From contig NZ_JBHLZU010000018.1 of assembly GCF_042429765.1 (NCBI RefSeq), positions 496,001 to 560,000 on the forward strand: DNA of 64,000 nucleotides, read 5' to 3'. The translations under genes were made by a program, and so were the position numbers. The notes under the pieces were generated by a model, which saw only the letters and a list, made by a program, of their open reading frames with translations, had not been told where the DNA came from and did no database searches. The DNA comes from Allokutzneria oryzae. Lineage in GTDB: Bacteria; Actinomycetota; Actinomycetes; Mycobacteriales; Pseudonocardiaceae. Shown piece by piece: positions 24,802 through 33,686 of the stretch (positions are counted from its first letter, which is position 1; every line of letters starts with the position of its first letter).

Positions 24802-26445
24802 CTAGAGGTCGCCCACGAACGGGAGTTCGTGGGCGCCTTCCGAGCTCATCCACCTGCGCAGCGTCCAGGTGGCCATCACGTCGTCCTCGTTGTACTCCAG
24901 CAACCGCCGCCGCTGGTCGTCCTGGGGCTCCTCGCCGTCCATGCCGACCGCGTCGCGGTACCAGCGCATCGAGTTCTCGCCGCCCGCCTCGGGGTCCCGC
25001 CAGTGGAAACCCGCGGCGGGCGCGATCGTCTTCAGGCCTTTGCCGTGGGCGCACAGGAACTGGTCCCGCACGATGCCGAACAGATCGACCCACTGCCCGG
25101 AGTTGATGAACGCCTTGACCTCGCGCGTGGTCGGCACGCCGGGCTGCCCGGCGAAGCGCTCCGCGCTGGAGAGCATCCAGCGGTTCTCCGCAAGCTCGTT
25201 GTAGCAGTACGCGCGGAAGCTCAGCCCGCGCGCGCGGGCCCGCAGCCGGACGCCGGTCATCCAGGTCCAGAACTCCGCGAACGAGCGGCCCTCGTCCTCG
25301 GTCGGCAGCGGCTCCCAGGTGGCGAACGCGCGGTAGCCGGCCTCCTCGTCGATGTCCGTGCCGGAGAGCCAGCAGCCCCACAGGTAGGCCCCGGCGTCGC
25401 CGAAGCTCTCCATGTCCACGTCGAGCTCGACGTCGGCGCGCGGCACGTCGATCCGCTCGACGCGGCGCACCAGGTTCATCCCCCGCAGCCAGGCGCGGGC
25501 CAGCAGCACCGCGTCCTGGAAGGGCATGCCCACGAGCGGGACCGGTGGCTCCTCCGCGTTCGGGTCGAGCTCCGCCAGCTTGTCCACTGTGGACACCCCG
25601 GTGCCGCGCAGCGCCGTCGCGTCCTCGCCGCGCACCACCAGGCTGACGTCGCGGGAGCCGCGCAGCTCCGTCTCGCAGGTCGGCCACCACGGGCAGGTCC
25701 GGCACTCCACGATCCGCGACGGTCTTGCCAGCGGGTCGGACTCCGACCGCGCGGCCCGCGCCACGGCGAGCCGGTCGGCGAAGCGCGCGTCGTACTCCGA
25801 CAGCGCGGTGCGGCCGTTGGGCCAGGTCGGCGCTTCGAGGTCGTGCCAGAGCACCACGTCGGCGTCCATGCCGATCACGCCACCGGTCGCCCGGCCGGCC
25901 GCGGCGAACCCGCTGGCCTGGAGCAACCTGGTCGCGTGCGCCAACCGCAGCTGGTCACGCGGCTGCGGGCGGACCTTGCGCAGCGGGTCGGAGCGCGCCC
26001 CACCGGGGTACGGCACGCTCAGCGGCGAGGTCCGCGCCCCGGAGCCGGGGTCGGAGACCTTGTGCCGCACCACGATCAGCGGCACGTAGCCGCCGTAGGG
26101 GCTGCGCACCAGCAGCTCGACCCCGCCGCGGCGGCCACCGAGCGGGTCGGCGGGCAGCAGCCCGCCCCACACGTACGGCACCCCGGCGGTGAGCAGGGCG
26201 AGCGTGACCCGCTCCCGGTCGGCCGCGGACTCGGTCGACGGGACCTCGGTCCACTCCGCGCCGAGGCTGCGGGCGAGCCGGTCCGCGACCGCCCTGCGAT
26301 GCGACTGGGCGTCGGCCATCCGCTGCGACGCGGCGGGGTCCGGCGGCGCCTTCGGCACGTCCGCCATGTTCGGGTCGTGTTCCAGGTGCACGCGACGCCG
26401 GCAGCGGTTCACCACCCCTGCGTCCAGCATCACCTGAGAACTCAC
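24802..26445 (-). CDS. TM0106-family RecB-like nuclease with RNase H-fold exonuclease domain
   Basis: 547 residues from GTG 26445 (a weak ribosome site; the frame runs further but without plausible protein). The N-terminal two thirds is a RecB/Cas4-like PD-(D/E)xK nuclease region. One Cys near the start (VNRCRRRVHLEHD) and three in CRTCPWWPTCE fit the split 4-Cys iron-sulfur arrangement of Cas4/AddB-type nucleases. The C-terminal third (VDMESFGDAGAYLWGCW ... EYNEDDVMATWTLRRW) is a DEDD exonuclease-like fold, with DxE at its start and a terminal D. It probably processes DNA or RNA ends; the exact role of this family is not established. No CRISPR array or partner nuclease is nearby. Confidence 0.85.
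   Translation of the reverse strand: MSSQVMLDAGVVNRCRRRVHLEHDPNMADVPKAPPDPAASQRMADAQSHRRAVADRLARSLGAEWTEVPSTESAADRERVTLALLTAGVPYVWGGLLPADPLGGRRGGVELLVRSPYGGYVPLIVVRHKVSDPGSGARTSPLSVPYPGGARSDPLRKVRPQPRDQLRLAHATRLLQASGFAAAGRATGGVIGMDADVVLWHDLEAPTWPNGRTALSEYDARFADRLAVARAARSESDPLARPSRIVECRTCPWWPTCETELRGSRDVSLVVRGEDATALRGTGVSTVDKLAELDPNAEEPPVPLVGMPFQDAVLLARAWLRGMNLVRRVERIDVPRADVELDVDMESFGDAGAYLWGCWLSGTDIDEEAGYRAFATWEPLPTEDEGRSFAEFWTWMTGVRLRARARGLSFRAYCYNELAENRWMLSSAERFAGQPGVPTTREVKAFINSGQWVDLFGIVRDQFLCAHGKGLKTIAPAAGFHWRDPEAGGENSMRWYRDAVGMDGEEPQDDQRRRLLEYNEDDVMATWTLRRWMSSEGAHELPFVGDL
24811..24834 (+). terminator. Hairpin inside the 3' end of the convergent nuclease gene
   Basis: GCCCACGAAC-GGGA-GTTCGTGGGC, a perfect 10-base stem, 22 bases after the SDR stop and inside the last codons of the nuclease gene (encoding AHELPFVG). 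It could terminate SDR transcription. Confidence 0.5.
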
Positions 26446-26463
26446 ACGGAGCAGCGTAAGTGC

Positions 26464-26485
26464 CCTGCCAAAGATCAGTGGCAGG
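26464..26485. repeat. Inverted repeat in the nuclease / DUF6474 divergent region
   Basis: CCTGCCA and TGGCAGG, perfect 7-base arms 8 bases apart, 19 bases before the nuclease start. This could be a regulator site or leader hairpin; nothing more can be said. Confidence 0.35.
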
Positions 26486-26618
26486 TACTCCGCGATCGAT
26501 CGTGAAACGTTGACCAGCGCGCCGTGCTGCCGTGCTCCGCGCTGCGCCATAGTGTTGACCGAAGACCCGCTTGCGGGGTCGAGCATCGTTACAGAAGGCC
26601 CGCGGAGGTGGCAGCAGG

Positions 26619-27062
26619 ATGGCGCGCAAGCGGCGAGTTCCCAAGCTCACGGCCAGCAACACGAAGAACCTGATCGGCGTCGGCAAGGTGCTGATCCCGG
26701 TGCTCGCGCCGATCGCGCTGAAGGCCGCGTCGGTGGCCCGCGACCGCTACGACCAGATGCGGGCCCGCAAGCTCGGCGTCCCGGTGGACAGCCTCGCCCA
26801 GTTCTCCGGCAAGGGCGGCGCGCTGCACGCCAGGCTGGTCGGCGTCGGCAACGCCATCGGTGACCTGCGCACGAGCGGCCGGACGACCCCCGAAGCCGAC
26901 GCGTTCGCCGCGGACAGCGAGCAGCGGCTGGTCCAGCTCGCCGCCGCCGTGCGGGCCGCGGAGCGGATGCCGACGGCACGTCGCAAAGCGGCCCACCACA
27001 GCGTGGCGGTGGAGCTGGACCGGATGGAGGCGGAGCTGCTCCGCCGCTTCGGGGTCTCCTGA
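26619..27062 (+). CDS. DUF6474-type conserved protein
   Basis: 147 residues from ATG 26619 with CGGAGGTGG upstream. A basic N terminus (ARKRRVPK) precedes a weakly hydrophobic helix (VLIPVLAPIALKAASVARDRY), then a helical, soluble domain with RTTPEADAFAADSEQRLVQLAAAVRAAE and an acidic C-terminal helix. The sequence matches what I know of the actinobacterial DUF6474 family, common in Pseudonocardiaceae and of unknown function. It is divergent from the nuclease gene. A near-perfect 67-base palindrome follows 60 bases after its stop. Confidence 0.75.
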   Translation: MARKRRVPKLTASNTKNLIGVGKVLIPVLAPIALKAASVARDRYDQMRARKLGVPVDSLAQFSGKGGALHARLVGVGNAIGDLRTSGRTTPEADAFAADSEQRLVQLAAAVRAAERMPTARRKAAHHSVAVELDRMEAELLRRFGVS

Positions 27063-27122
27063 CCCCCCACCCCGTCTCCTAACACCCCCCACCCCCAACG
27101 CCCTCACCCACGTGCCCTCCGT

Positions 27123-27189
27123 TTCGCGTTTTGTAGTCTTAATGCGAAATGAGAGCGCTCTTTCTCGCATTAAGACTACAAAACGCGAA
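27123..27189. repeat. Near-perfect 67-base palindrome with 25-base arms
   Basis: The left arm (27123-27147, starting TTCGCGTTTTGTAG) and right arm (27165-27189, ending CTACAAAACGCGAA) are perfectly complementary over 25 bases. The centre contains AGAGCGCTCT, itself a palindrome, so most of the element can fold. It is visibly more AT-rich than its surroundings and lies between convergent genes. It may be an unusually long bidirectional terminator or a dispersed palindromic element. Confidence 0.7.
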
Positions 27190-27250
27190 CCCCGACCACG
27201 CGCGCACGGGGGCGGCGCGCTGCCTGGAGGCGGAGCCGCTTCGGGGCCTC

Positions 27251-28243
27251 CTAGCCGCGCGTCACCACGGGCCCGGTCAGGGTGACGAAGCCCTGCTCGA
27301 CCAGCCAGCCGCGCGCGACGTCGGCGGGGTCCTTGCCGTCGACGTCGACCTGGGCGTTGAGCTTGAGCATCGCGTCGTTGGTCAGCTTGTCCGCCACCGG
27401 CTTGAGCACCTCGGCGATCTGCGGGTGCTGCTCGTGAGTCTCCTGCCGGATGTTCAACGCGGCGTTGTAGCGCGGGAAGAACTGCTTGTCGTCCTCGGTT
27501 GTGGCCAGGTCGAGCGCGAGCAGCCGCCCGTCCGTGGTGAACACCTCGCCGAAGTTGCAGGTCTTGCCGTCGGCCACCGCCTGGTAGATCGCCCCGGTGG
27601 CCAGGGTGCGGATGTTCTCCTTCGGCACCGTGAAGCCGTAGGTCTTCTCAACGCCTGGCAGGCCGTCGTTGCGGTTGGCGAACTCGGTCTCGACGCAGAA
27701 CGTGGCCTCGGCGGGGTTCTCCCTGATCACGCGACCGATGTCGGAGATCTTCTTGACGCCCAGCCGCTGCGCGGTCTTCTTGTTCATCCCGAACGAGTAG
27801 GTGTTGTCCAGCGGCGCCATGTTCGTCCAGACCACCTTGTTGGTCGCCAGGTCGGCCTTGCGCACCGCCTCGAACTGCTCGACCGCGTCCGGGATCGGGT
27901 CGGTGTTGCCGAGGTAGCTGATCCACGAGGTGCCGGTGTACTCCCAGACCAGGTCGATCTGCCCGCTGGTCAAGGCGTCCCGCTGCGAGTTGGAGCCGGA
28001 GATGTTGGTCAGGTCTCGCACCTTCGCGCCCGCCGCGGTCAACGCGAACTCGGCGATGTAGCCCAGCACGATCTGCTCGGTGAAGTCCTTCGAGCCGACC
28101 GTGACCTCAACGCCGCGCAGCTCCGCGACCGGCCGGATGCTGCCGGGCTTGACGTCCAGCGGCACCGACGAGCCCGCCGACAGGCCGCACCCGGAGAGCA
28201 GGGCCGTGCACGCCAGCACGGCTACGAGCGTGTTCCGTCTCAT
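27251..28243 (-). CDS. OpuC/ProX-type osmoprotectant-binding lipoprotein
   Basis: 330 residues from ATG 28243. The lipobox LLSGC (about residues 15-19) makes it a lipoprotein. The mature domain has GSKDFTEQIVLGYIAEFAL, VWEYTGTSW and DNTYSFGMNKKTAQRL, typical of glycine-betaine/carnitine/choline-binding OpuBC/OpuCC proteins. It is the last gene of a five-gene operon (BCCT carrier, permease, ATPase-CBS, permease, binding protein), overlapping the preceding permease by ATGA. It presumably delivers osmoprotectant to the ABC channel. Confidence 0.92.
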   Translation of the reverse strand: MRRNTLVAVLACTALLSGCGLSAGSSVPLDVKPGSIRPVAELRGVEVTVGSKDFTEQIVLGYIAEFALTAAGAKVRDLTNISGSNSQRDALTSGQIDLVWEYTGTSWISYLGNTDPIPDAVEQFEAVRKADLATNKVVWTNMAPLDNTYSFGMNKKTAQRLGVKKISDIGRVIRENPAEATFCVETEFANRNDGLPGVEKTYGFTVPKENIRTLATGAIYQAVADGKTCNFGEVFTTDGRLLALDLATTEDDKQFFPRYNAALNIRQETHEQHPQIAEVLKPVADKLTNDAMLKLNAQVDVDGKDPADVARGWLVEQGFVTLTGPVVTRG

Positions 28244-29001
28244 CGCAGCCCCTTCGGTCCGAGCAGTTGTTCCGCCAGCGCGCCCAGCCAGTCGACCAGC
28301 AGGGCCAGCGCCACCGAGAGCACCGCACCGACCACCAGCACGGACGTGCGGCGCAGCTTGTAACCGGTATCGATCATCACGCCGAGCCCGCCGCCGTTGA
28401 CGAACATCGCCAGCGTCGCGACGCCGACCGCGAGCACCAGCGCGGTGCGCAGCCCGGCGAGCACGAACGGCACGGCCAGCGGGAGCTCGATGCGCCGCAG
28501 CACGGAGAAACCGGACATGCCGATCCCCCTGCCCGCCTCGACCAGCGCGGGGTCGACCTGCTGCAGGCCGACCATGGTGTTGCGCAGCACGGGGAGCAGC
28601 GCGTACAGCGTGGTCGGCAGCACCACCACCCAGAAGCCGGTCCAGCCCGTTGCCAGGAAGAACAACACCAGCAGACCGACCGCGGGAGCCGCCTGCCCGA
28701 TGTTGGCGATGCCGAGCACCACCGGCGCGAGCGGCTTCGCCCACCGCCGCGTCAGCACCACGCCGAGCGGCACGGCCAGCAGCAGCACGATCGCGGTGAC
28801 CACCGCGGTGATCTCCAGGTGCTGCCAGGTGAGCGTGAGGATGGTGGAGGCGTTGATGCTGCGCTGCTCGATATCGTCGAGGTCGCCACCGAACGCCCAT
28901 GCCAGCACGACCGCGACGATGCCGACCACGATCAGCGGCTGGGCGTAGAGCCTGATCCGCTCGGCCCGGAGCCCCCCGGACGCGGTGGTCACGGCGGTCA
29001 C
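28240..29001 (-). CDS. OpuC-type ABC permease (second permease)
   Basis: 253 residues from GTG 29001. About six hydrophobic helices, with the ABC inner-membrane EAA-like loop EAGRGIGMSGFSVLRRIELPLA and the N-terminal start PLIVVGIVAVVLAWAFGG. It overlaps the ATPase gene upstream (GTGA) and the binding-protein gene downstream (ATGA). Together with the first permease it forms the heterodimeric channel of the osmoprotectant importer. Confidence 0.9.
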   Translation of the reverse strand: MTAVTTASGGLRAERIRLYAQPLIVVGIVAVVLAWAFGGDLDDIEQRSINASTILTLTWQHLEITAVVTAIVLLLAVPLGVVLTRRWAKPLAPVVLGIANIGQAAPAVGLLVLFFLATGWTGFWVVVLPTTLYALLPVLRNTMVGLQQVDPALVEAGRGIGMSGFSVLRRIELPLAVPFVLAGLRTALVLAVGVATLAMFVNGGGLGVMIDTGYKLRRTSVLVVGAVLSVALALLVDWLGALAEQLLGPKGLR

Positions 29002-30128
29002 GACGTCGCCTCCTCGCGCAGCTGCCGGATCGTCGACATGACCGTGTCGATGTCCACGACGCCGACGTACTCGCCGCGAGTCCCCACGACCACGGCGACG
29101 CCGTCGTCGTCGGTGAGGATCGCCTCCAGCGCGTCCTGCAGGGTCGACGCCAGCGAGACGCTGTCCTCGATCGGCCGCCCCGCCGTGCGCAGCGACCTGC
29201 CGGGCGCGAGGTCCCGCGCGGACACCCACCGCAGCGGACGGTGGCGGGCGTCGAGCACCAGCCCCCTGCCCCTGCCGATGCGGTCGCGCAGCTGCTCCGG
29301 CGAGTCGTCGACGGTCGCGGTCGGCACCTCGCCGTGCTCCACGTCGCGCACCCGCAACAGGGTGAGCTGCTTGAGCGAGGCGCCCGCGCCGACGAAACCG
29401 GCCACCGTGTCGTCGGCCGGGTTGGCCAGGATCGCGTCCGGGGTGTCGTACTGGAGGATCTTCGACCGATCCCCCAGCACCGCGATCCGGTCGCCGAGCT
29501 TGACCGCCTCGTCGAAGTCGTGGGTGACGAACACGATCGTCTTGCCCAGCTCCGACTGCAGCCGCAGCAGCTGGTCCTGGAGGTTGCCCCTGGTGATCGG
29601 GTCCACCGCGCCGAAGGGCTCGTCCATCAGCAGCACCGGCGGGTCCGCTGCGAGCGCACGGGCCACGCCGACCCGCTGCTGCTGGCCGCCGGAGAGCTGG
29701 CGCGGGTAGCGGTCCCGGAACTCGCCGGGCTCCAGCCCCACCAGGTCCAGCATCTCCTCCACCCGGTCGGCGATCTTGTTCTTGTCCCAGCCGACCAGGC
29801 CGGGAACCAGGCCCACGTTCTGCCCGACGGTCATGTGCGGGAACAGGCCCGCCTGCTGGATCGCGTAGCCGATCCGCCGCCGCAGCTGGTCCGGGTCCAG
29901 CCGGAGCGCGTCCTCGCCGCCGATGGTGATCCGCCCGGCGCTCGGCTCGATCAGCCGGTTGATCATCTTCATCGTGGTGGTCTTGCCGCAGCCGGACGGC
30001 CCGACGAAGACCACGGTCTCCCCTGCCGGGATGGTCATGGTGACCTCGTCGACCGCGGCGCTCCTCTGACCGGAGTACCGCTTGCTGACGTTGTCGAGGT
30101 GGATCTCCACACCGGTCTTGCCGTTCAC
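28998..30128 (-). CDS. OpuC-type ABC ATPase with CBS domains
   Basis: 376 residues from GTG 30128 (GAGGGGG upstream). It has Walker A GPSGCGKTTT, signature LSGGQQQR, Walker B LLMDEPF and the switch His in FVTHDFDEA. The C-terminal 110 residues are a tandem CBS pair (SPEQLRDRIGRGRGLVL ... DGVAVVVGTRGEYVGVVD). In OpuA/OpuC systems CBS domains sense ionic strength or bind c-di-AMP; which applies here is not visible. The gene overlaps both neighbours by 4 bases. Confidence 0.93.
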   Translation of the reverse strand: MNGKTGVEIHLDNVSKRYSGQRSAAVDEVTMTIPAGETVVFVGPSGCGKTTTMKMINRLIEPSAGRITIGGEDALRLDPDQLRRRIGYAIQQAGLFPHMTVGQNVGLVPGLVGWDKNKIADRVEEMLDLVGLEPGEFRDRYPRQLSGGQQQRVGVARALAADPPVLLMDEPFGAVDPITRGNLQDQLLRLQSELGKTIVFVTHDFDEAVKLGDRIAVLGDRSKILQYDTPDAILANPADDTVAGFVGAGASLKQLTLLRVRDVEHGEVPTATVDDSPEQLRDRIGRGRGLVLDARHRPLRWVSARDLAPGRSLRTAGRPIEDSVSLASTLQDALEAILTDDDGVAVVVGTRGEYVGVVDIDTVMSTIRQLREEATS

Positions 30129-30769
30129 CGAATCCCCCTCGGGGTTGTCAGCCGGCCGACGACCACCCACAGCCCGTCGACCACCAGGGCCAGCACGATC
30201 ACACCGAGGGTTCCGGCGACCGCCATGTTCACCGCGTTCGCGCCGCCGACCCGTTGCAGGCCGGAGAAGATCAGGTTGCCGAGGCCTGGGCCCTTGGCGT
30301 ACGCGGCGATGGCCGCGATGCCCATCAGCATCTGGGTGCTGACCCGCATGCCCGCCAGGATCGACGGCCACGCCAGCCGCAGCTCCACCCGCGTGAGCAC
30401 GCCGGTCCTGCTCATCCCGATACCGCGCGCGGCATCCGTCACCGATTTGTCCACACTGGACAGTCCGACGATGGTGTTGCGCACGATCGGCAGCAGCGCG
30501 TAGAGCACAAGCGCGGTCACCGTCGGCGCGACGCCGAGCCCGAGCACCGGGATCAGCAGCCCGAGCAGCGCGAAGGACGGAATCGTCAGGATCGCGCTGG
30601 TCAGCGCCGTGGCGATGGCGGAGCCGCCGGGGCTGCGGTACACCCCGACGCCCACCAGGACCCCGATCACCGCGGCGATCACCGTGCACTGGAGCACCGC
30701 GCTCGCGTGCAGGGAGGAGTCCAGCAGCACCTGCTCCCAGCGGGAGGACAGGAACTCCCAGAAACTCAC
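30125..30769 (-). CDS. OpuC-type ABC permease (first permease)
   Basis: 214 residues from GTG 30769, about five or six helices, with the loop DAARGIGMSRTGVLTRVELRLA. It overlaps the BCCT gene stop (GTGA) and the ATPase start. Similar in length and pattern to OpuCB/OpuCD; it pairs with the permease at 28240. Confidence 0.9.
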   Translation of the reverse strand: MSFWEFLSSRWEQVLLDSSLHASAVLQCTVIAAVIGVLVGVGVYRSPGGSAIATALTSAILTIPSFALLGLLIPVLGLGVAPTVTALVLYALLPIVRNTIVGLSSVDKSVTDAARGIGMSRTGVLTRVELRLAWPSILAGMRVSTQMLMGIAAIAAYAKGPGLGNLIFSGLQRVGGANAVNMAVAGTLGVIVLALVVDGLWVVVGRLTTPRGIR

Positions 30770-32547
30770 CGCTGCGCCTCGGGCTCGGTGACCGTCAGCT
30801 TCACCTTGCCGGTCCCGTTGCCATTGCCGTTGCCACTGGTGCCGTTGCCCTCGCAGATCTCCAGCGCGAACTCCTCGCCGTACTGCTCGGTGCCCTGGAT
30901 GACGGCGGCCTCGACCACCTCAAGGCCCTTGTTCTCCCTGCGCACCAACGGGTCGCTGCGCAGGTCCTTGGCGAGCGAGACGCACATCGCGACCATCACC
31001 GCGGCGAACGGCACCGCCGCGATGATCGTGAGCTTCTGCAGGCCGTCCAACGCCGTCGCGCCGCCGACCATCAGCATCACCGCGGCGACCGCGCCGGTCA
31101 GCGCGCCCCAGAACACGACGACGGACTTGTTCGGCTCGATGGACCCGCGCTGCGACAGCGTGCCCATCACGATCGACGCCGCGTCCGCCCCGGAGACGAA
31201 GAAGATCGCGACCAGGATCATCACCACCACGCTGGCGATGCCGGCCCAGCCGGGGAACTGCTGCAGGACACCGAAGAGCTTGGCCTCCTGGCCGTCGGCC
31301 GCCGCCAGGTCGACGCCGTTGCGCTGGAAGTTCAGCGCGGTGCCGCCGAGGATCGCGAACCAGACCAGACTGACCAGGCTGGGCACCAGGATCACGCCGC
31401 TGACGAACTGGCGGATGGTGCGGCCGCGGCTGATCCGGGCGACGAACATGCCGACGAACGGCGTCCACGAGATCCACCACGCCCAGTAGAAGATCGTCCA
31501 GTTGCCGAGCCAGCTGGCCATCGCGTCGCCGCCGCTGGCCGCGGTGCGCGCGGCCATCTCGGCGGCGTCGGCGAAGTAGTGGCCGATCGTGGTGGGCAGC
31601 AGGTTGAGGATCAGCACCGTCGGGCCGATGACGAACAGGAACAGCGCGAGCAGCCCCGCCAGCACCATGTTGATGTTGGAGAGCCACTGGATGCCCTTGG
31701 CGACACCGGAGACCGCGGACGCGATGAAGGCGATGGTCAGCACGACGATGATCAGAACGAGCACGCTCGTGCCCGCCGACTCCATCCAGCCGACCTCCTG
31801 CAGCCCCCGCCCGATCTGGAGGGCGCCGAGGCCGAGCGAGGCGGCCGAGCCGAAGAGCGTCGCGAAGATCGCCATCACGTCGATGGCCTTGCCGATCGGG
31901 CCGTTGGCCTGCTTCTTGCCGATCAGCGGCTCGAACACGGAGCTGATCAGCTGACGCCTGCCGCGGCGGAAGCTGCCGTAGGCGATGGCGAGCCCGACGA
32001 CGGCGTAGATGGCCCACGGGTGCAGCGTCCAGTGGAAGAGCGTGGTGGCCATCGCCGTTTCCAGCGCCTCGTCCGTCAGCGGCGCGACGGTGCCGGGCGG
32101 CGGATCGGTGAAGTGCTTGAGCGGTTCGCTGACGCCGTAGAACATCAGTCCGATGCCCATGCCGGCGCTGAACATCATCGCCACCCAGGACGCGGTGCGG
32201 AACTCCGGTTCCTCACCGTCCTGGCCGAGCGGGATCTTGCCGTAGCGGCTCATCGCCAACCACAGCGCGAAGACCACGAAGCCCGACGCGGCGAGCACGA
32301 AGGCCCAGCCCGTGTTGGCGATGAGCCAGGACAGGACCGCGCCGGAGACGGCGCTCAGGCTCTCGGTGCCGAAGACTCCCCACGCGATGAACGCGAGGGC
32401 GACGACGCCCGCGACTCCGAAGACGACGGGGTCCAGTCGCGCGGGCCGCTCGGCGGCCAGTGGCTCGCCGGGCAGTGTCGTTGTCCCCTCCGGTTCCAGT
32501 GGACGGTGGTTTTCCGGTCGCTGGTGTTCCGTGTTCTCGGTCGCCAC
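30766..32547 (-). CDS. BCCT-family betaine/carnitine/choline transporter
   Basis: 593 residues from GTG 32547. Twelve hydrophobic helices with the family signatures GMGIGLMFYGVSEP and WAWWISWTPFVGMFVARISRGRT. The N-terminal 45 residues and the Gly/Asn-rich C-terminal tail (GNGTSGNGNGNGTG) are cytoplasmic extensions, a location that in BetP senses osmotic stress. It is co-encoded and translationally coupled to an entire ABC osmoprotectant importer, an unusual pairing of two transport mechanisms. An AAGGAGG sequence lies about 26 bases upstream, too far to serve this GTG. A 9+9 inverted repeat lies about 210 bases upstream. Confidence 0.92.
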   Translation of the reverse strand: MATENTEHQRPENHRPLEPEGTTTLPGEPLAAERPARLDPVVFGVAGVVALAFIAWGVFGTESLSAVSGAVLSWLIANTGWAFVLAASGFVVFALWLAMSRYGKIPLGQDGEEPEFRTASWVAMMFSAGMGIGLMFYGVSEPLKHFTDPPPGTVAPLTDEALETAMATTLFHWTLHPWAIYAVVGLAIAYGSFRRGRRQLISSVFEPLIGKKQANGPIGKAIDVMAIFATLFGSAASLGLGALQIGRGLQEVGWMESAGTSVLVLIIVVLTIAFIASAVSGVAKGIQWLSNINMVLAGLLALFLFVIGPTVLILNLLPTTIGHYFADAAEMAARTAASGGDAMASWLGNWTIFYWAWWISWTPFVGMFVARISRGRTIRQFVSGVILVPSLVSLVWFAILGGTALNFQRNGVDLAAADGQEAKLFGVLQQFPGWAGIASVVVMILVAIFFVSGADAASIVMGTLSQRGSIEPNKSVVVFWGALTGAVAAVMLMVGGATALDGLQKLTIIAAVPFAAVMVAMCVSLAKDLRSDPLVRRENKGLEVVEAAVIQGTEQYGEEFALEICEGNGTSGNGNGNGTGKVKLTVTEPEAQR

Positions 32548-32756
32548 GATGCATCGCGCCCGCTAGGCGCATCCTCCTTCACAAACGCGAACAGAAGCGC
32601 CACGCGGCCGGTACCGCTGCCCCAGGCGAACCCGTCTCACGACCGGCCCCGACCGCCTTCAGCAGCCCCAACCGTGACCCATTTGGCGTAGCGAGGTCAA
32701 CGGGGCTCACCGCCGCCGTGGCCTAACCGACACCATTCCTGCTCCATCCGTCGCAC

Positions 32757-32779
32757 CTAGTTGCGCAATCCGCAACTAG
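32757..32779. repeat. Perfect inverted repeat upstream of the transporter operon
   Basis: CTAGTTGCG-CAATC-CGCAACTAG. Part of it (CGCAACTA) recurs near 33034. The gap 32548-33102 holds no convincing gene and is less GC-rich than its surroundings; it probably carries the promoters of both flanking transcripts. This site is an operator candidate. Confidence 0.5.
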
Positions 32780-33102
32780 CCCATCCCGTACGCCCGACCG
32801 GGTGTCGGCCATACGTGTGAGAAACAACGGCGAAGGGATTACCCGAAATCAACGCGGGCAAACACGACTTTTGCATCTGCCGCCGAACATGCCCTGAGCT
32901 GCGAAAACGAAGATCTCGTCCGACTTGGAATGATCTTGTGGTGTCCGTGGGAGCCGATGGTCGCACCGAATGGCGCGAGCGGCGGACGCGACTTCTCGGT
33001 GATCATCAGCAGTTGTCAGTGGATCATCGCGCGATACGCAACTACGTGAGGTGAGTCCGCTGGTCACCCACGCGATGGGTAGAGCACTTACTCTCATCAC
33101 TC

Positions 33103-33642
33103 GTGGCGGTACAGCTCGACCCGGTCCGCGGCGCGCTGCGAGCGCTCCGCGGCTGGCTGCTCGCCACCACCTCGGCCGCGCTGTCCACCGCGGGCCACGC
33201 CCTCGCGGGCGGAGCCGTCCCGGACACGGCACTGACCGTCCTGCTGACCGTGCTGGTCGCGGCGGCGGCCGTCTCCCTCGCGAACAAGCGGCGCGGCCCG
33301 GTCGCCATCCTCGGCACCCTCGGCACCGCACAGGTCGTGACGCACCTCCTGCTCAGCGCGCTCACGGTGCACCGGCACGAGGCCACGCCCACCGACTCCC
33401 TGGCGATGACCGCCGCGCACGTGGTCGCCACGCTCGGCACCGCGCTGGTGCTCGGCCACGCCGAGTCCGCGATCTTCGGACTGGCCGCCGCGCTCGGCGC
33501 CGTGCTGCCCCGACGGTCCCCGCAGCCTCCGGTCTTCGCACCGCAGCGCGCGGTCACCCCCGCTCGCACCGGCATGGCCAACCCGCTCGACGTGCTGCTG
33601 CGGCGGGCGCGAGCCCGGCGCGGTCCCCCGCTGACCTCCTGA
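33103..33642 (+). CDS. Small multi-helix membrane protein at the head of the copper cluster
   Basis: 179 residues from GTG 33103; no ribosome site, a TACTCT -10-like sequence about 15 bases upstream. Three or four helices, with His residues in GHAL, THLLLSALTVHRHE and MTAAHVVATLGTALVLGHAES that could bind metal, and a basic C-terminal tail. It precedes YcnI, CopC and CopD on the same strand. I do not recognise a characterised family; a His-rich membrane accessory for copper is an inference from position and composition. Confidence 0.75.
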   Translation: MAVQLDPVRGALRALRGWLLATTSAALSTAGHALAGGAVPDTALTVLLTVLVAAAAVSLANKRRGPVAILGTLGTAQVVTHLLLSALTVHRHEATPTDSLAMTAAHVVATLGTALVLGHAESAIFGLAAALGAVLPRRSPQPPVFAPQRAVTPARTGMANPLDVLLRRARARRGPPLTS

Positions 33643-33686
33643 AATCCACTTCACCTCACCCATCGGCTTCAGGAGCTTCAGTAGAT

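Noticed and set aside
32213..32572. ORF with AAGGAGG directly before its ATG, overlapping the BCCT start
   Set aside because: The ribosome site touches the ATG and the product is an Arg-rich shadow of the transporter N terminus; perhaps a short leader, not a protein gene.
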